DNA of 64,000 nucleotides from Spirulina subsalsa PCC 9445 (GCF_000314005.1 NZ_JH980292.1:4602498-4666497), one strand, 5' to 3'; positions 16,686-26,501 are shown, numbered from the stretch's first letter. Translations and numbers: made by a program. The notes: generated from the letters alone by a model not told the origin.

Positions 16686-18606
16686 TATAGACCCCAATGC
16701 CATTATGAACCCGAGCGGCTGTTACGGGGGAACGATCCACTAACTGGCCGCCAATGTAGAGGGAGGTGGAACTCCCTCCGTCTAAGTTGAGGGCGTCTGT
16801 CATGCCTAATTGTTGGGCGAGTCGCGCTAGTTCGGGCAGGGTGGGGCCTCGGCCGCCTGTGCGGTTGTGGATGGCGGCGATTATCAGCTTTCCTTGTGCT
16901 GTTATCCCAATGAGACTCCGAGAGGCGGCCTGTTGGTTGAAGGCGGTGCTAAAGCGTTCTGCTTCGCCGTTGAGGACGATTTGCCGATTTTGTAACAACA
17001 GGGGGCCTGCGCCGATAATTTGGGGGTAGTTGGCAAAGGTGGCGGGTACGGTTTCACTTTCTAGGGTGACGGTGAGGCCGGGGCGGAGAACTTGGGGATT
17101 GACGGCACGGCCGCGAATGGTCAACAGGTAGCCATCCCGGGGGATGGGGAAGGGGGTTTGATTGACGGGGCCGCCGTTGTATTGTTGGGTGATGCGGTTG
17201 TTCTGGATTAGAACAATAGTTTCATTGTCGGTGAGGGGGGTGTAACTGTTGCCCCATTCGGGGGTATAACGGGCGAGTCCGGCCTGTACATAGCCACTGT
17301 TGAGGTAGGGGATATTGAGACGTTGGCGATCGCCTGTGACCAAGGTTTCCCGTAAGTACAACCGCCCGATATTCACGTTCCCCCGGTCATCCCAGGCGAT
17401 GACTCCCCGGTTTAAAATCGGCCCAGAAAACCATTTACCATCCCGCCGAATAGCCCCCAAGGGTAAGCGATTGTCTCGGTTAAAAAAGCCCCCATTAATG
17501 GCGGCAAAGGCCTGCCATTGTCGCCCCATGGTAATCAAGGGATCTGTGCCAATCATGGAGGGGGGATTCCCCCAAATGGGACGCAGGGCAATTTTAGGAT
17601 TGCGGGCATCAAATTCTAAGGCAGAGATGGGAAAACGACTCTCTGCTAAGGGAATATAAGTCTGTCGCCACCGGATGCCCGGCGCCCACACAATATCACG
17701 TTCCACTAAACCCTCGGGGGTGACGTTGACAATTAAACGGTTGGGTTGGGAGAGGGAGGAGAGATTAACCTGATGATTGGCTGGCAGGTTAATAAATAGT
17801 CTACCCCGTCGCCCATCGGTGGCTTCTACCTTGGACAACAAGGGCTTAATTTCCGGTGGAGGGGGTGTCGTGTCGTTTCCTTGGGTGGTGAGGATATTTT
17901 GCAGTTTATTAAACAGATTTTTGGGCTGTGCTTCTTCGGTGGGAGTCTCGTGACGCGCTAGGATGCTCCCTTCTAACGTAATCACCGCTTCTGTGGGGTT
18001 TTGGCTCATTTGCCAGAAGGTGGGACGATCGAACTGCACGATGATTTGTTTGCGATCGCCTTGTTCCACTTCTTGAATGTTCTGCACTTGGGCCGGGGGA
18101 AAGGTTAGGTTTAGGGTATTGCCTTGAGCTTGGCTGGTACTATTGACCTCATTCAAGATTTCGGTAATATCCAAGTAGCGATAGGCATTGAGGAGCATCG
18201 CGTTTAGGGTGAGGGGGTTGGTTCCCCTGTGGTTAAACCACGCCACAGGCTGTTTAGTGGGGTCTTCTGTACTGAGTAATTCTACCCCCAACACCTGCCA
18301 CAAGGCCATATCACTTAAAGCGGTGTGCAGGGTATGGCCATCCTGCCATTGTATCCAAGGGGCGGTCAAGGTTCTCCCGTTTAAGGTCAATTGTTCCCCT
18401 TGCTGGGTGATGGATAAATTGGGGGGAGGAGTGATGGGGGGTAGGGGGGAGGGTAGAACTTCTGCACTACTCACCGTTTGGGCTAGGAGGGGCGAGAGTT
18501 GGGAGACAGGATGCCCCAAGATCATTGTAACGGTAAAGACAAGACACCCTAACAGCCACAGGGGGGCGCGGTGGGAAAACAAGGAAGATAAGCGTTTTCT
18601 AGGCAT
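16675..18606 (-). CDS. Phosphodiester glycosidase family (NAGPA-like) exported protein
   Basis: The protein has 643 residues, with a hydrophobic signal-anchor at about 13-33. The C-terminal 320 residues form a NAGPA-type domain with NGGFFNRDNRLPLGA, GRGPTLPELARLAQQLG and the family hallmark LNLDGGSSTSLYI. The middle (about 180-300) is beta-rich and may be an AMIN-like or periplasmic wall-binding segment. Relatives act on phosphodiester-linked sugars in exopolysaccharide or cell-wall metabolism; the substrate here is unknown. It is transcribed towards the PAS kinase gene and overlaps it by 11 bases at the 3' ends. Confidence 0.85.
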   Translation of the reverse strand: MPRKRLSSLFSHRAPLWLLGCLVFTVTMILGHPVSQLSPLLAQTVSSAEVLPSPLPPITPPPNLSITQQGEQLTLNGRTLTAPWIQWQDGHTLHTALSDMALWQVLGVELLSTEDPTKQPVAWFNHRGTNPLTLNAMLLNAYRYLDITEILNEVNSTSQAQGNTLNLTFPPAQVQNIQEVEQGDRKQIIVQFDRPTFWQMSQNPTEAVITLEGSILARHETPTEEAQPKNLFNKLQNILTTQGNDTTPPPPEIKPLLSKVEATDGRRGRLFINLPANHQVNLSSLSQPNRLIVNVTPEGLVERDIVWAPGIRWRQTYIPLAESRFPISALEFDARNPKIALRPIWGNPPSMIGTDPLITMGRQWQAFAAINGGFFNRDNRLPLGAIRRDGKWFSGPILNRGVIAWDDRGNVNIGRLYLRETLVTGDRQRLNIPYLNSGYVQAGLARYTPEWGNSYTPLTDNETIVLIQNNRITQQYNGGPVNQTPFPIPRDGYLLTIRGRAVNPQVLRPGLTVTLESETVPATFANYPQIIGAGPLLLQNRQIVLNGEAERFSTAFNQQAASRSLIGITAQGKLIIAAIHNRTGGRGPTLPELARLAQQLGMTDALNLDGGSSTSLYIGGQLVDRSPVTAARVHNGIGVYITQ

Positions 18607-18921
18607 AGACGAGACAGACGAAATAGGTTTCAGCTTGAGGACGATTTCTCTAGCTTAAGGTTGCAAGGGACGGGGATCAATTCAGTTTTTTATGCAATAC
18701 ATAAGAACTGTTATATTTTGTTCCCAACTTTTTCACGCTCTATTACAAAATGTTCACACTTTCCTGAAATAATAGACAAGCAACACTTTGTTACAGTCCT
18801 CGTCATCCCCATGACGGAGGATTTAACTTCTCTGGCTCACGTCATGATTTAACAAGGGTTATCGGTCATGGATTATGGGTAATAGAGAGGTGAAAACTGA
18901 TCCTTCACCATTGAAGCATAC
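18607..18921. other. Intergenic region with a hairpin upstream of the response regulator
   Basis: No gene is supported. CGTCAT (18801-18806) and ATGACG (18811-18816) form a hairpin, extended by CCT/AGG across one bulged base. It lies about 105 bases before the response-regulator start and may be part of its leader. The rest is AT-rich and featureless to my reading. Confidence 0.4.
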
Positions 18922-19602
18922 ATGAAAAAAATCCTTGTGATTGAAGACGAACAACATCTTTGTAAACAAATTGCTACGATTTTACGAGCAGAAGGTTTTG
19001 AGGTTATTCGCACAACGTCCGCCCCAGAGGGAATTGACTTGGCCCGTCAACAAAGTCCCGATTTAATTGTTTGTGATATTCTCATGCCAGATTTGAGTGG
19101 CTATGATGTATTAAATGCGCTACAAGCGGATATGAATACCGCCATGATTCCCTTTATTTTTCTGTCAGCTAAGGCGAATCATTCCGATATTCGCGAGGGA
19201 ATGAATTTAGGGGCAGATGATTATTTAACCAAGCCTTTTAGTGCGCAGGAACTTTTAGAGGCAATTGCAGCACGTTTGAAGAAGCAAGAGAAGCTGGTGA
19301 GTCGGGTACAAGTTTTATGTCAGCAACTCAAAAATTTAGAGTCGCTGATTGAGGCAAAGGAAAACCTACTGGAAAATTTAACTCAGGAGTTACGTCGTCC
19401 TTTATCGAATGTTAATATGGCGATTATGATGCTTGAGGCGAATAGTCCTCAAGAGCGACGGCGGCATTATTTACAGATTCTTAAGGATGAGTTTGAACGG
19501 GAAATTACTATCCTCAATCAAGCAACTGAGTTACGGCGATTACTCTCTCCTGACAATATTAAGTTGCTACATCAGTTTAATTTACTCAATAAGCAGGGAT
19601 GA
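18922..19602 (+). CDS. Response regulator with degenerate HisKA-like C-terminal part
   Basis: Residues 1-120 form a complete receiver domain, with acidic Glu8-Asp9, phospho-acceptor Asp52 in CDILMPD, Ser82 and Lys104 in LTKPF. After a coiled segment, residues about 145-200 resemble a kinase dimerisation helix pair, but the H-box reads TQELRRPL where SHELRTPL is usual. The phospho-accepting histidine is Gln155. There is no ATPase domain. The protein may dimerise through this segment or bind a kinase as a decoy. No DNA-binding domain is present. It stands alone between two minus-strand genes. Confidence 0.85.
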   Translation: MKKILVIEDEQHLCKQIATILRAEGFEVIRTTSAPEGIDLARQQSPDLIVCDILMPDLSGYDVLNALQADMNTAMIPFIFLSAKANHSDIREGMNLGADDYLTKPFSAQELLEAIAARLKKQEKLVSRVQVLCQQLKNLESLIEAKENLLENLTQELRRPLSNVNMAIMMLEANSPQERRRHYLQILKDEFEREITILNQATELRRLLSPDNIKLLHQFNLLNKQG

Positions 19603-19663
19603 ATCTGAGTTGATATCGGGGTAATTCATCAATTACCCCGGAATTGGCAGGGTTTGCGGGGAT

Positions 19664-21631
19664 TTAGGACTCTAAGTTAAGGGTTTTTTCTCGCAGCCAA
19701 TCCCACACCAGTTCAATCACTCGCCGATTTTCTCCTACTTTAATATGACCGCGTAGGGTCATGCCTGAACGTAGTTTTTGACTTGTATTCTGTTCGGGCT
19801 GGGTGTGATCATTGGGGTTTAAGTTTTCCCAATCTAAACTTAATGTTACCGGAAAATGCTCGAAGGGGGATAACTCATTGGGGGGTAGACGATCTGCTCC
19901 AATTTGTTCAATTTGGGCGTTTAATTTTAGTCCTTTGAGGGCGAAGGGTTGGGAGTCTAATTGTAAACGGGCGGGTTGATTTTCTTGCAACTGGGCAACA
20001 TCTTGGGGTCTAACTTTTAATTGTACCATAAAACCATCTTGTGGGACAACTTTTCCTAATGTTTGTTGGGGGTTAATGATTTGCCCTGCATTGACTGATT
20101 TTAAATCAAAAATTACGCCAGAAATGGGAGCATAGAGGGTATGTTGTTCGAGTTGCTGTGCGAGGATGTTTTGCTGTTGGCTGAGGATGGCTAAACGCTG
20201 ATGATTGGCTAACATGGTTTGGGTGAGATAGCGGTCAATTTCGGCGATTCGTTTGCTATTATCAGCGATACGATCTAAATAGGCTGTCTGCCATTGGGTG
20301 ATTAGGTTTTGGGCTTTGCTTTGGGATTGTGCGATCGCCAACTGTAGACTTTTCCCCTGATCTTGCAGTTGTTTTAGCCGATTTTGCTGGGATTCCGCCC
20401 CCTGCATCTGTTGTAAAAAAGCTTGTTCTCGTTGGTGCCTCTCCCGCAGAAATTCCTGTTGCAGTGCGCCCACCTTTTGCCGTTGTTGTTCATACTGTAA
20501 GGGAGAAATAACATCATCTGCCAGTAAAGCTTCCCTCTGACGTAACACCGTTTCCTCCTGATTAATTTGACGCTGTAGTGCTTGTAAAACCTCACGGTTA
20601 TGATTGGATATTCGCCGCAGTTGTGCCGTTTCCTGTTCCAATTTTTGGTAAGTTTCAGCCTGTTGGCGACGGTTTTGTTGTAATTGTTCTTGGAGTTGGG
20701 TAATTCCTAACTGAATGGTTTGTTGTTGGGTTCTAAAATTGGCATCATGGACTTGTAAACGCAAACGATCAATCGGGGGTAGATTCTCCCCTCCTTGTTG
20801 GCGTAATAGTTGCTGATAGACTTGATTTTCTGAGACAAGGAGGGCGCGATCTTGGATTAAAGGAATGAGTTGGGGGGGTAATTCTAAGTCAATGATTTTG
20901 GCTTTTGTTTCTTCGGGGGAGAGATTTTGTTGTGCGAGTTGATAAAATTGATTTTGAGCGTGTAAGGATAGCATTTGTTGTTCAACTGCTGTCAATTCTG
21001 CTACAATTTGCCGATTGTCAAACTCCATTAAAATCTGTCCTGCTTCGACGGTATCCCCTTCTTGAACATGGATCGTTTTAACCATCCCTGTGATAGGAGT
21101 TTGTAAGTCCTGAATCGGGGTTTTGGTTTGAATTTCCCCCGATGCGGAAACGACTTCTTCGACAGTCGCTAAGGATGCCCAAGTAATTAGAAACGCGAGT
21201 ACCGTAATGAGGGTTAAAATACCAGAAGGGATACTAGCCGGGAAACTCAAGGGTTGAGTGAAAAGAGGGTGCGTTACAAGCTGTTGATTGACTTCATCTT
21301 CCCCTATTCTATTATCCCACAAGTTCAGGTCTGTTTGTAAGTTCCACTGTTGCACTCGACCTTTATAAGTCCAGATTAGCATTAAACCTGTAGCTGTACT
21401 GACTAAGCTAATCCACAACCATTGATGAGTCGCGTTGAAGGATTTTTGCGGCTGGGAAAACTCGGGTGAGGGGGTAGGATTGGCTATGGTTTTTGTGCCT
21501 TCTGTGCTTAACTCGGGAGGAGTAACATTAAAATCCGAGGGGAGACGATGGGGAATAGTTACTATTCTCTGTTCTAAATATTCTACATTGTTGCTTTGAC
21601 TGAGGAGTATTAGGGATAGTGGGGCGGACAT
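19664..21631 (-). CDS. HlyD-family membrane fusion protein of a type I secretion-like system
   Basis: This periplasmic adaptor (655 residues) should link the inner-membrane ABC exporter encoded upstream to an outer-membrane channel. An unusually long N-terminal region of about 160 residues contains two hydrophobic segments (about 70-90 and 131-150), where the family usually has one. The biotinyl-lipoyl-like half-motif follows (GMVKTIHVQEGDTVEAGQ, from about 183). Next are a long Gln-rich coiled coil (about 220-480) and the second half-motif, LYAPISGVIFDLKSVNAGQI. The gene lies 213 bases downstream of the ABC gene on the same strand. Confidence 0.9.
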   Translation of the reverse strand: MSAPLSLILLSQSNNVEYLEQRIVTIPHRLPSDFNVTPPELSTEGTKTIANPTPSPEFSQPQKSFNATHQWLWISLVSTATGLMLIWTYKGRVQQWNLQTDLNLWDNRIGEDEVNQQLVTHPLFTQPLSFPASIPSGILTLITVLAFLITWASLATVEEVVSASGEIQTKTPIQDLQTPITGMVKTIHVQEGDTVEAGQILMEFDNRQIVAELTAVEQQMLSLHAQNQFYQLAQQNLSPEETKAKIIDLELPPQLIPLIQDRALLVSENQVYQQLLRQQGGENLPPIDRLRLQVHDANFRTQQQTIQLGITQLQEQLQQNRRQQAETYQKLEQETAQLRRISNHNREVLQALQRQINQEETVLRQREALLADDVISPLQYEQQRQKVGALQQEFLRERHQREQAFLQQMQGAESQQNRLKQLQDQGKSLQLAIAQSQSKAQNLITQWQTAYLDRIADNSKRIAEIDRYLTQTMLANHQRLAILSQQQNILAQQLEQHTLYAPISGVIFDLKSVNAGQIINPQQTLGKVVPQDGFMVQLKVRPQDVAQLQENQPARLQLDSQPFALKGLKLNAQIEQIGADRLPPNELSPFEHFPVTLSLDWENLNPNDHTQPEQNTSQKLRSGMTLRGHIKVGENRRVIELVWDWLREKTLNLES

Positions 21632-21722
21632 AGTTTCCTCCTTTTAGGAAATCATCAACTGTGAAATATCTTTTATCCGGGGAGAATATTTTACTCAACT
21701 TTATTTTAAATGTTGACTGGCT

Positions 21723-21833
21723 ATGGGAGTCATGATGAACACAAAACTATGGCTTGAAAAACGCTTAGGTATTTCCCTTGAAGTCTTAGCTAAATTCTGC
21801 CAAGCCAATAAATCGGTATTACGCACTGACTAA
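21723..21833 (+). CDS. Possible 36-residue small protein between hlyD and ABC genes
   Basis: An ATG at 21723 (or 21732, 21735) opens a short frame ending at TAA 21831-21833. The peptide contains KLWLEKRLGISLE and FCQANKSVLRTD, is helical in character and has no Gly-Gly leader motif. It is on the opposite strand to the transporter genes. It could be a real small protein, a remnant of a larger gene or chance. Confidence 0.25.
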   Translation: MGVMMNTKLWLEKRLGISLEVLAKFCQANKSVLRTD

Positions 21834-21844
21834 AATATTGAACT

Positions 21845-24685
21845 TTACTTCTTCGATTGCACTAAAACTTTAAAAGAATTCCCTCCCCTTGGTATCTCCT
21901 CAATAATCGCCCCATAATCCATGACTAATATTCTATCTGTGTGCTGCAAACAGTCTGGATAACGAGAAACTAGAATTACAGTCATTTTCGGATAAAAATA
22001 GCGCAGATTTTCCATGATTTCTGTAAGTTCCTCCCGTGCAATGGCATGGGTCACTTGATCTAAAATTAAAAGACTGGGATGCTGTAATAAACAACGAGTT
22101 AAAAGGATTTTCTGCTGTTCCCCTTCCGAGGGAAGTAAGCCATTTTTGCCCAAGAACGTGTCATACTGTTGTGGCAGTGTCATCACCCAAGGATGAAGTC
22201 GGGTGATTTGGCAAATTTCCTCAATCTGTTCTAAGCAACTCTGGGCTTGAAAAGGGGCTAGGTTTTCGGCTATAGTGTCGGAAAGAATGGGCATTTGTTG
22301 GGAAGCAATGGCAATCTGATTCTGTAATAATTGAGGCCGAATTTGACTAATATTTCGCCCATCCCAAAGAATTTGACCTGTTGAGCAAGGACGAGATAAA
22401 CTGAGGAGTTGAATCAGGGTGGTTTTCCCCGCACCACTTTTCCCTGTAATGCCTAACCATTCTCCTGCACAAAGGGTAAAATTAAGCGGTGGTTGACTCG
22501 GATAAAGGTCACTAAAGTGGGGGAGAATGATATTTTTAACTTGTAAGTTATGGTGAAGGGGAGGGAGGGGAGAGGTAGCAGAATTTAAGTTGTCAGAATT
22601 TAACTTAAGGGGAGGGGAGGAGATTGTTGTCTCTTGAATAGACTGCCACGCAAGGCCATTTTTTAGCCATTGATACCCTACTGCTATCCCTTGACTGAGG
22701 GCCATAAAAAGGGATTGACTAATCAACCCAAAGGCGATAAGTTGTCCTAGGCTGAGTTGTTGGGTCAGGAGAAGATGAGAACCTACCCAGAGCATCACGC
22801 CTAGGGTAATTTGACCGATACTTTGATAAAGTTTGAGGTGTTGGCTTAGGGTATAATCTAAGGTCTGTTGTCCGTTTAAATGGTGTCGCCACGATAGAGA
22901 AAGGTTTTGCTGGATTGTCTGCTGTAGGGTGTCTCGTTGGTGGAGGGAAGAGGGGAGAATTTGCAGGCTGAGTAATGACTGAATCCAGTGTTGCTGGAAT
23001 TTTTGCTCTAAGTTGCTTTGGGTGTCTATAGACTGCCGCGCTAGACTGAAGAGGAAGCTACTCAATAGTAAGCAGAATAACAGGCTGAATAAAAGGATTA
23101 AGGTTAGGAAAATGTTATAGAAGCTGAGGAGAAATGCCCCCAAAAGGCAAAAACTGCTGTTGAGGAGGAGGGGGATTAACTCACTATCCAGAAAAGAGGT
23201 TATATGTGACACTCTTTTCCCATTATATAATACCTCACCTAATTTGTTTTTGTCAAGGGGAGATTGAAAAAAATCTGAAAAATGTTGAAAGAGAAAGCGC
23301 AGTATTTTCTGATTGATTTTATGGGCAAAGGCGCGCCAGATTTTTAGACGAATCTGATTAATGGTGATCTGACCGATGATGAGGAAAAGGAGGAGAAGGG
23401 CTAAACTGTTGAGGGTCGCTAATCGTTGCTGAAAAAAGACGTGATCAATGAGAATATGTAAGATAACCGGGGGACTGAGGGAGAAAAGGGCGCTGGTGAA
23501 ACTGAGCAAGAGGAGCAGGAAAAAGGGAGTAAAATGCTGTTGAATTTGCTGGGAGAGGAGGGCTTTTAAGGAGCCTAAAGGGGAGGGATGGGAGGGGGAG
23601 TCTAAATGGAGGATCTGCTTGTGCTGTTGCTGTTTCCAGTTACTTTGAAACTCTTGGGGGGAATACTCTAATAAACCTACGGTAGGAACGGCCAGGGTGA
23701 TGGTGTCTCCGACTTGGTAGAGAACCGCGAGTTGATCCCCCCAATAGAGGAGCGCGGGGGGTTTGAGGTGGGGGAGGGGGGAGTGGGAGGGGGTGAGGAG
23801 GGTGGGGGTGAGGCCGAGACGTTGGGCGATCGCACGATACAAAGACCAAGACAGATCCCGACGTTGGGACGCGGCCTCTAGCACCCGCTTTAAAGGTTCT
23901 CGGGGACAGTCTAGCCCAAAATAGTCCGCCACCATCTCAAAACAGGCGATCGCACTTTCCACCACCCCCCCGGTACTACTGACGAAGGGATAGGAAGGAC
24001 GAGGAGGAGTTAAGGGGACGGGAAAATTCAATAAACGCACCTCCCCTTCCGGCACCAGGCCCCCCATGTCCCAAGGCAGGGGAAGGGCAGAATAGGGGGT
24101 GTAACGGTCTGTCAAGGAGGCCACCGCTCCCCCCGTAACATACCAAGTCCCCTCCGGCGCTAAATCGGCGAAACGATGGGGAGGACAATGATAGACCAAA
24201 GTTTGCGGGGAAATTTGCCCCACAAACTCCCCTAAAACCGAGGGGGAAAGCTCCTCCGACGACCAATAGTGCCGTAAACACCAATAAACCTCCCCCTCCC
24301 TCACCTCTTGCTGGAAATACTCCCCAAAAGGGGGATATTGTTCCCAGAGGGGGAAAAACGCCTCTGGAGGGATAGCGAGGGTCAAAATGGGAGTCGTTGC
24401 GATCGCCCCTTCATACCTTACCCCTCCCCAAAGCTCCAACCACCCCCAACAACACCCCCCTTGCTGTACCCTTAACGGAACCGCTTCCTCCGTCAGAGGA
24501 TCATCAGCACAGAGTTGGATCGTCCCCTGATAGAGAATTTGCACAAAATCCCCGGCAATGGTTTCCCCTTGATCATAGGATTGCACCAGAGCAAGCTCCG
24601 CTAAACCTTGCACGATGGGCATCGGCAAACGGTCAAACGGGGGGAGACGGCTTAAAAACGGAACAATTTCAGCAGAAGACACCAT
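21845..24685 (-). CDS. ABC exporter with cNMP-binding-like and degenerate C39-like domains
   Basis: This fused membrane/ATPase exporter (946 residues) has the HetC-like layout. An N-terminal cyclic-nucleotide-binding-like barrel (about 1-130) is followed by a C39 peptidase-like domain (about 225-355), six hydrophobic spans (about 385-680) and an ATPase domain (from about 710). The C39-like domain has Ser244 where the catalytic cysteine should be (VVESAIACFEM) and no matching histidine, so it is probably not a peptidase. The ATPase has a good Walker A (GITGKSGAGKTT), but the signature reads PSEGEQQ, the Walker B glutamate is Gln877 (LLILDQV) and the H-loop histidine is Ser907. Export with slow or no hydrolysis, or an altered role, is possible. 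Its likely partner is the HlyD protein downstream. Confidence 0.88.
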   Translation of the reverse strand: MVSSAEIVPFLSRLPPFDRLPMPIVQGLAELALVQSYDQGETIAGDFVQILYQGTIQLCADDPLTEEAVPLRVQQGGCCWGWLELWGGVRYEGAIATTPILTLAIPPEAFFPLWEQYPPFGEYFQQEVREGEVYWCLRHYWSSEELSPSVLGEFVGQISPQTLVYHCPPHRFADLAPEGTWYVTGGAVASLTDRYTPYSALPLPWDMGGLVPEGEVRLLNFPVPLTPPRPSYPFVSSTGGVVESAIACFEMVADYFGLDCPREPLKRVLEAASQRRDLSWSLYRAIAQRLGLTPTLLTPSHSPLPHLKPPALLYWGDQLAVLYQVGDTITLAVPTVGLLEYSPQEFQSNWKQQQHKQILHLDSPSHPSPLGSLKALLSQQIQQHFTPFFLLLLLSFTSALFSLSPPVILHILIDHVFFQQRLATLNSLALLLLFLIIGQITINQIRLKIWRAFAHKINQKILRFLFQHFSDFFQSPLDKNKLGEVLYNGKRVSHITSFLDSELIPLLLNSSFCLLGAFLLSFYNIFLTLILLFSLLFCLLLSSFLFSLARQSIDTQSNLEQKFQQHWIQSLLSLQILPSSLHQRDTLQQTIQQNLSLSWRHHLNGQQTLDYTLSQHLKLYQSIGQITLGVMLWVGSHLLLTQQLSLGQLIAFGLISQSLFMALSQGIAVGYQWLKNGLAWQSIQETTISSPPLKLNSDNLNSATSPLPPLHHNLQVKNIILPHFSDLYPSQPPLNFTLCAGEWLGITGKSGAGKTTLIQLLSLSRPCSTGQILWDGRNISQIRPQLLQNQIAIASQQMPILSDTIAENLAPFQAQSCLEQIEEICQITRLHPWVMTLPQQYDTFLGKNGLLPSEGEQQKILLTRCLLQHPSLLILDQVTHAIAREELTEIMENLRYFYPKMTVILVSRYPDCLQHTDRILVMDYGAIIEEIPRGGNSFKVLVQSKK

Positions 24686-24775
24686 GAGCCTCTAGGAAAT
24701 GAGAAGGATTCCGGCAGTAGATCCCTGCACTACCTTCTCTCCTCCGACCTCAAAACCCACGAACCGGAAAAGTGG

Positions 24776-25030
24776 CTAATTTTTCGCCTTCAGTCGCTTC
24801 GTCACCTGCTTAATTAGACCATTCAGCAGAGCGCCTGCCATGAGAATCCCAATCGCTGGGGTAAAGAGGGGTTCCCAGAGACTGTACCAAAGCTCCCACC
24901 CCAAAGGAATTCCCGTCGATTTTCCCAATAAGGCGATCGCAAACCAAAAAAACGCCGCCAAGACCAGAAAAATATCCAACACCAACAAGCGGTCAAGCCA
25001 TTCAATCCATTGTTCAAAGCGTTCTTTCAT
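24776..25030 (-). CDS. Small two-helix membrane protein
   Basis: This 84-residue protein is of unknown function. Two hydrophobic spans (about 17-36 and 55-73) are separated by a Trp-rich loop (GWELWYSLWEP) and followed by a Lys/Arg-rich C-terminal tail, which predicts a hairpin with both ends in the cytoplasm. The ATG start at 25030 gives a compact, well-formed protein. It lies 90 bases upstream of the ABC exporter gene on the same strand and may share its transcript. Confidence 0.6.
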   Translation of the reverse strand: MKERFEQWIEWLDRLLVLDIFLVLAAFFWFAIALLGKSTGIPLGWELWYSLWEPLFTPAIGILMAGALLNGLIKQVTKRLKAKN

Positions 25031-25171
25031 CTTAAATCCTGTGATCCTCTATAGCCTTATTTGAGCTTATGTCTGGCTCTCCCGGCAACCGCTTCTACAA
25101 GAAAAAACGATCCATAGCAATTACGGGTGAAGCCTACAATCTCTAGTTTGAGGAAACGGGGAACAGATCCT

Positions 25172-26293
25172 CTAACTCCCTTGCAACCAATAGGTATTCA
25201 TCAACCCCTTCCCTTTTACCTCAATCAACCCTCGCGGAATCATCTTAAATTGTCCCTCTAACTTGTCATAAGTCGCCGCAGAAAGATGAATTTTACCCGG
25301 TTCCCCCAACATTTCCATTCGTGAGGCAATATTCACCGCATCCCCCCAAATATCATAAATAAACTTCTTAACCCCAATCACTCCCCCAATCGCCGATCCC
25401 GTATTAATGCCGATACGAATACTAAAAGGATTGCCCCCCTGATCTGTAAACTGGTGGATGGTTTGCTGCATTTGTAACGCTAAACGTGCGATCGCCTGTG
25501 CATGATCCTCCCGAGCTTCCGGCAACCCCCCCGCCACCAAATAAGCATCCCCAATGGTTTTAATTTTTTCCAGTCCTTGATCTTCCACCAAATGATCAAA
25601 ACAAGAAAAAATACTATTGAGCATTTGAATCAACTTTTTTGGATCAGTCGTAGAAGCAAGGGGCGTAAAATTTACAATATCAGCAAACAGGATCGACACC
25701 TCCTCAAAATACTCCCCAACTACCTGTTTTCCTTGTTTTAGCTCGTCAACAATTTGAGCGGGAAAAATATTCAGTAATAACTCTTCAGACCTCTGTTGTT
25801 CGCGAATTAACTGAGCCGTCCGCTCCTGAATACGTTCCTCTAATGAGGCATTTAAAAGGCGCAATTCCTCATTTTGACGAGCCACTTCCTTTTTTAGGCA
25901 ATAACTCTCAATCGCCTCATTAACTGTCAAAATTAAATCCACTTCATCCCAAGGTTTCGTAATATAGCGATATAAATTAGCGTGATTCACCGCATTAGCC
26001 ACCGCCTTCGTATCCGCCTGTCCCGTCAACATGATTTTAAACACTTGGGGATATTTGGCATGGGCTTTAATTAAAAATTCATCCCCCTTCATCGTCGGCA
26101 TGATTTGATCAGAGATAATTAAAGCGACCTCAATTCCATCATCATATAATTCATCAAGAATCTCTAAAGCTTCCTCCCCACTATCAGCCGCCTCAACTTC
26201 TGCTACCGTAGTGATATTACGCTTTAATTGTTCTGTTAACCCCTCAAGAACAACGGGTTCATCATCGACACAAATAATCGCTAGTTGACTCAT
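25172..26293 (-). CDS. Response regulator with adenylate cyclase output domain
   Basis: An N-terminal receiver domain (about 1-125) has Asp10-Asp11, phospho-acceptor Asp62 (ISDQIMP) and the Lys of ITKPW. A coiled-coil signalling helix (about 130-175) connects it to a class III cyclase domain. That domain has both metal aspartates (LFADIVNFT, TIGDAYLVAGG), Lys in KIKTIGD and Asp in YDIWGDAVN as the adenine-selecting pair, and Asn and Arg in AVNIASRME. It should make cAMP under two-component control. I chose the ATG at 26293 (373 residues); a TTG at 26323 would add ten residues before the receiver. Confidence 0.92.
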   Translation of the reverse strand: MSQLAIICVDDEPVVLEGLTEQLKRNITTVAEVEAADSGEEALEILDELYDDGIEVALIISDQIMPTMKGDEFLIKAHAKYPQVFKIMLTGQADTKAVANAVNHANLYRYITKPWDEVDLILTVNEAIESYCLKKEVARQNEELRLLNASLEERIQERTAQLIREQQRSEELLLNIFPAQIVDELKQGKQVVGEYFEEVSILFADIVNFTPLASTTDPKKLIQMLNSIFSCFDHLVEDQGLEKIKTIGDAYLVAGGLPEAREDHAQAIARLALQMQQTIHQFTDQGGNPFSIRIGINTGSAIGGVIGVKKFIYDIWGDAVNIASRMEMLGEPGKIHLSAATYDKLEGQFKMIPRGLIEVKGKGLMNTYWLQGS

Positions 26294-26501
26294 AAGTATT
26301 AGTTTCGCTGCGAATTTTCCCAATCATGATTCTTTAGCCGGACTTAGATTGTTCGCGGATCCACCCCCCCTTACATCATAATAAGTCTAGTCTTAATCCG
26401 TCCCTCCGTGAAAATCCGGCTTTTTCCGGGTAGATCGTCCTCAGAAGACCTCACTTCTGGCATAGTCTTAACGTCGGCACTACCTGAAGGAACCTAAGAG
26501 G

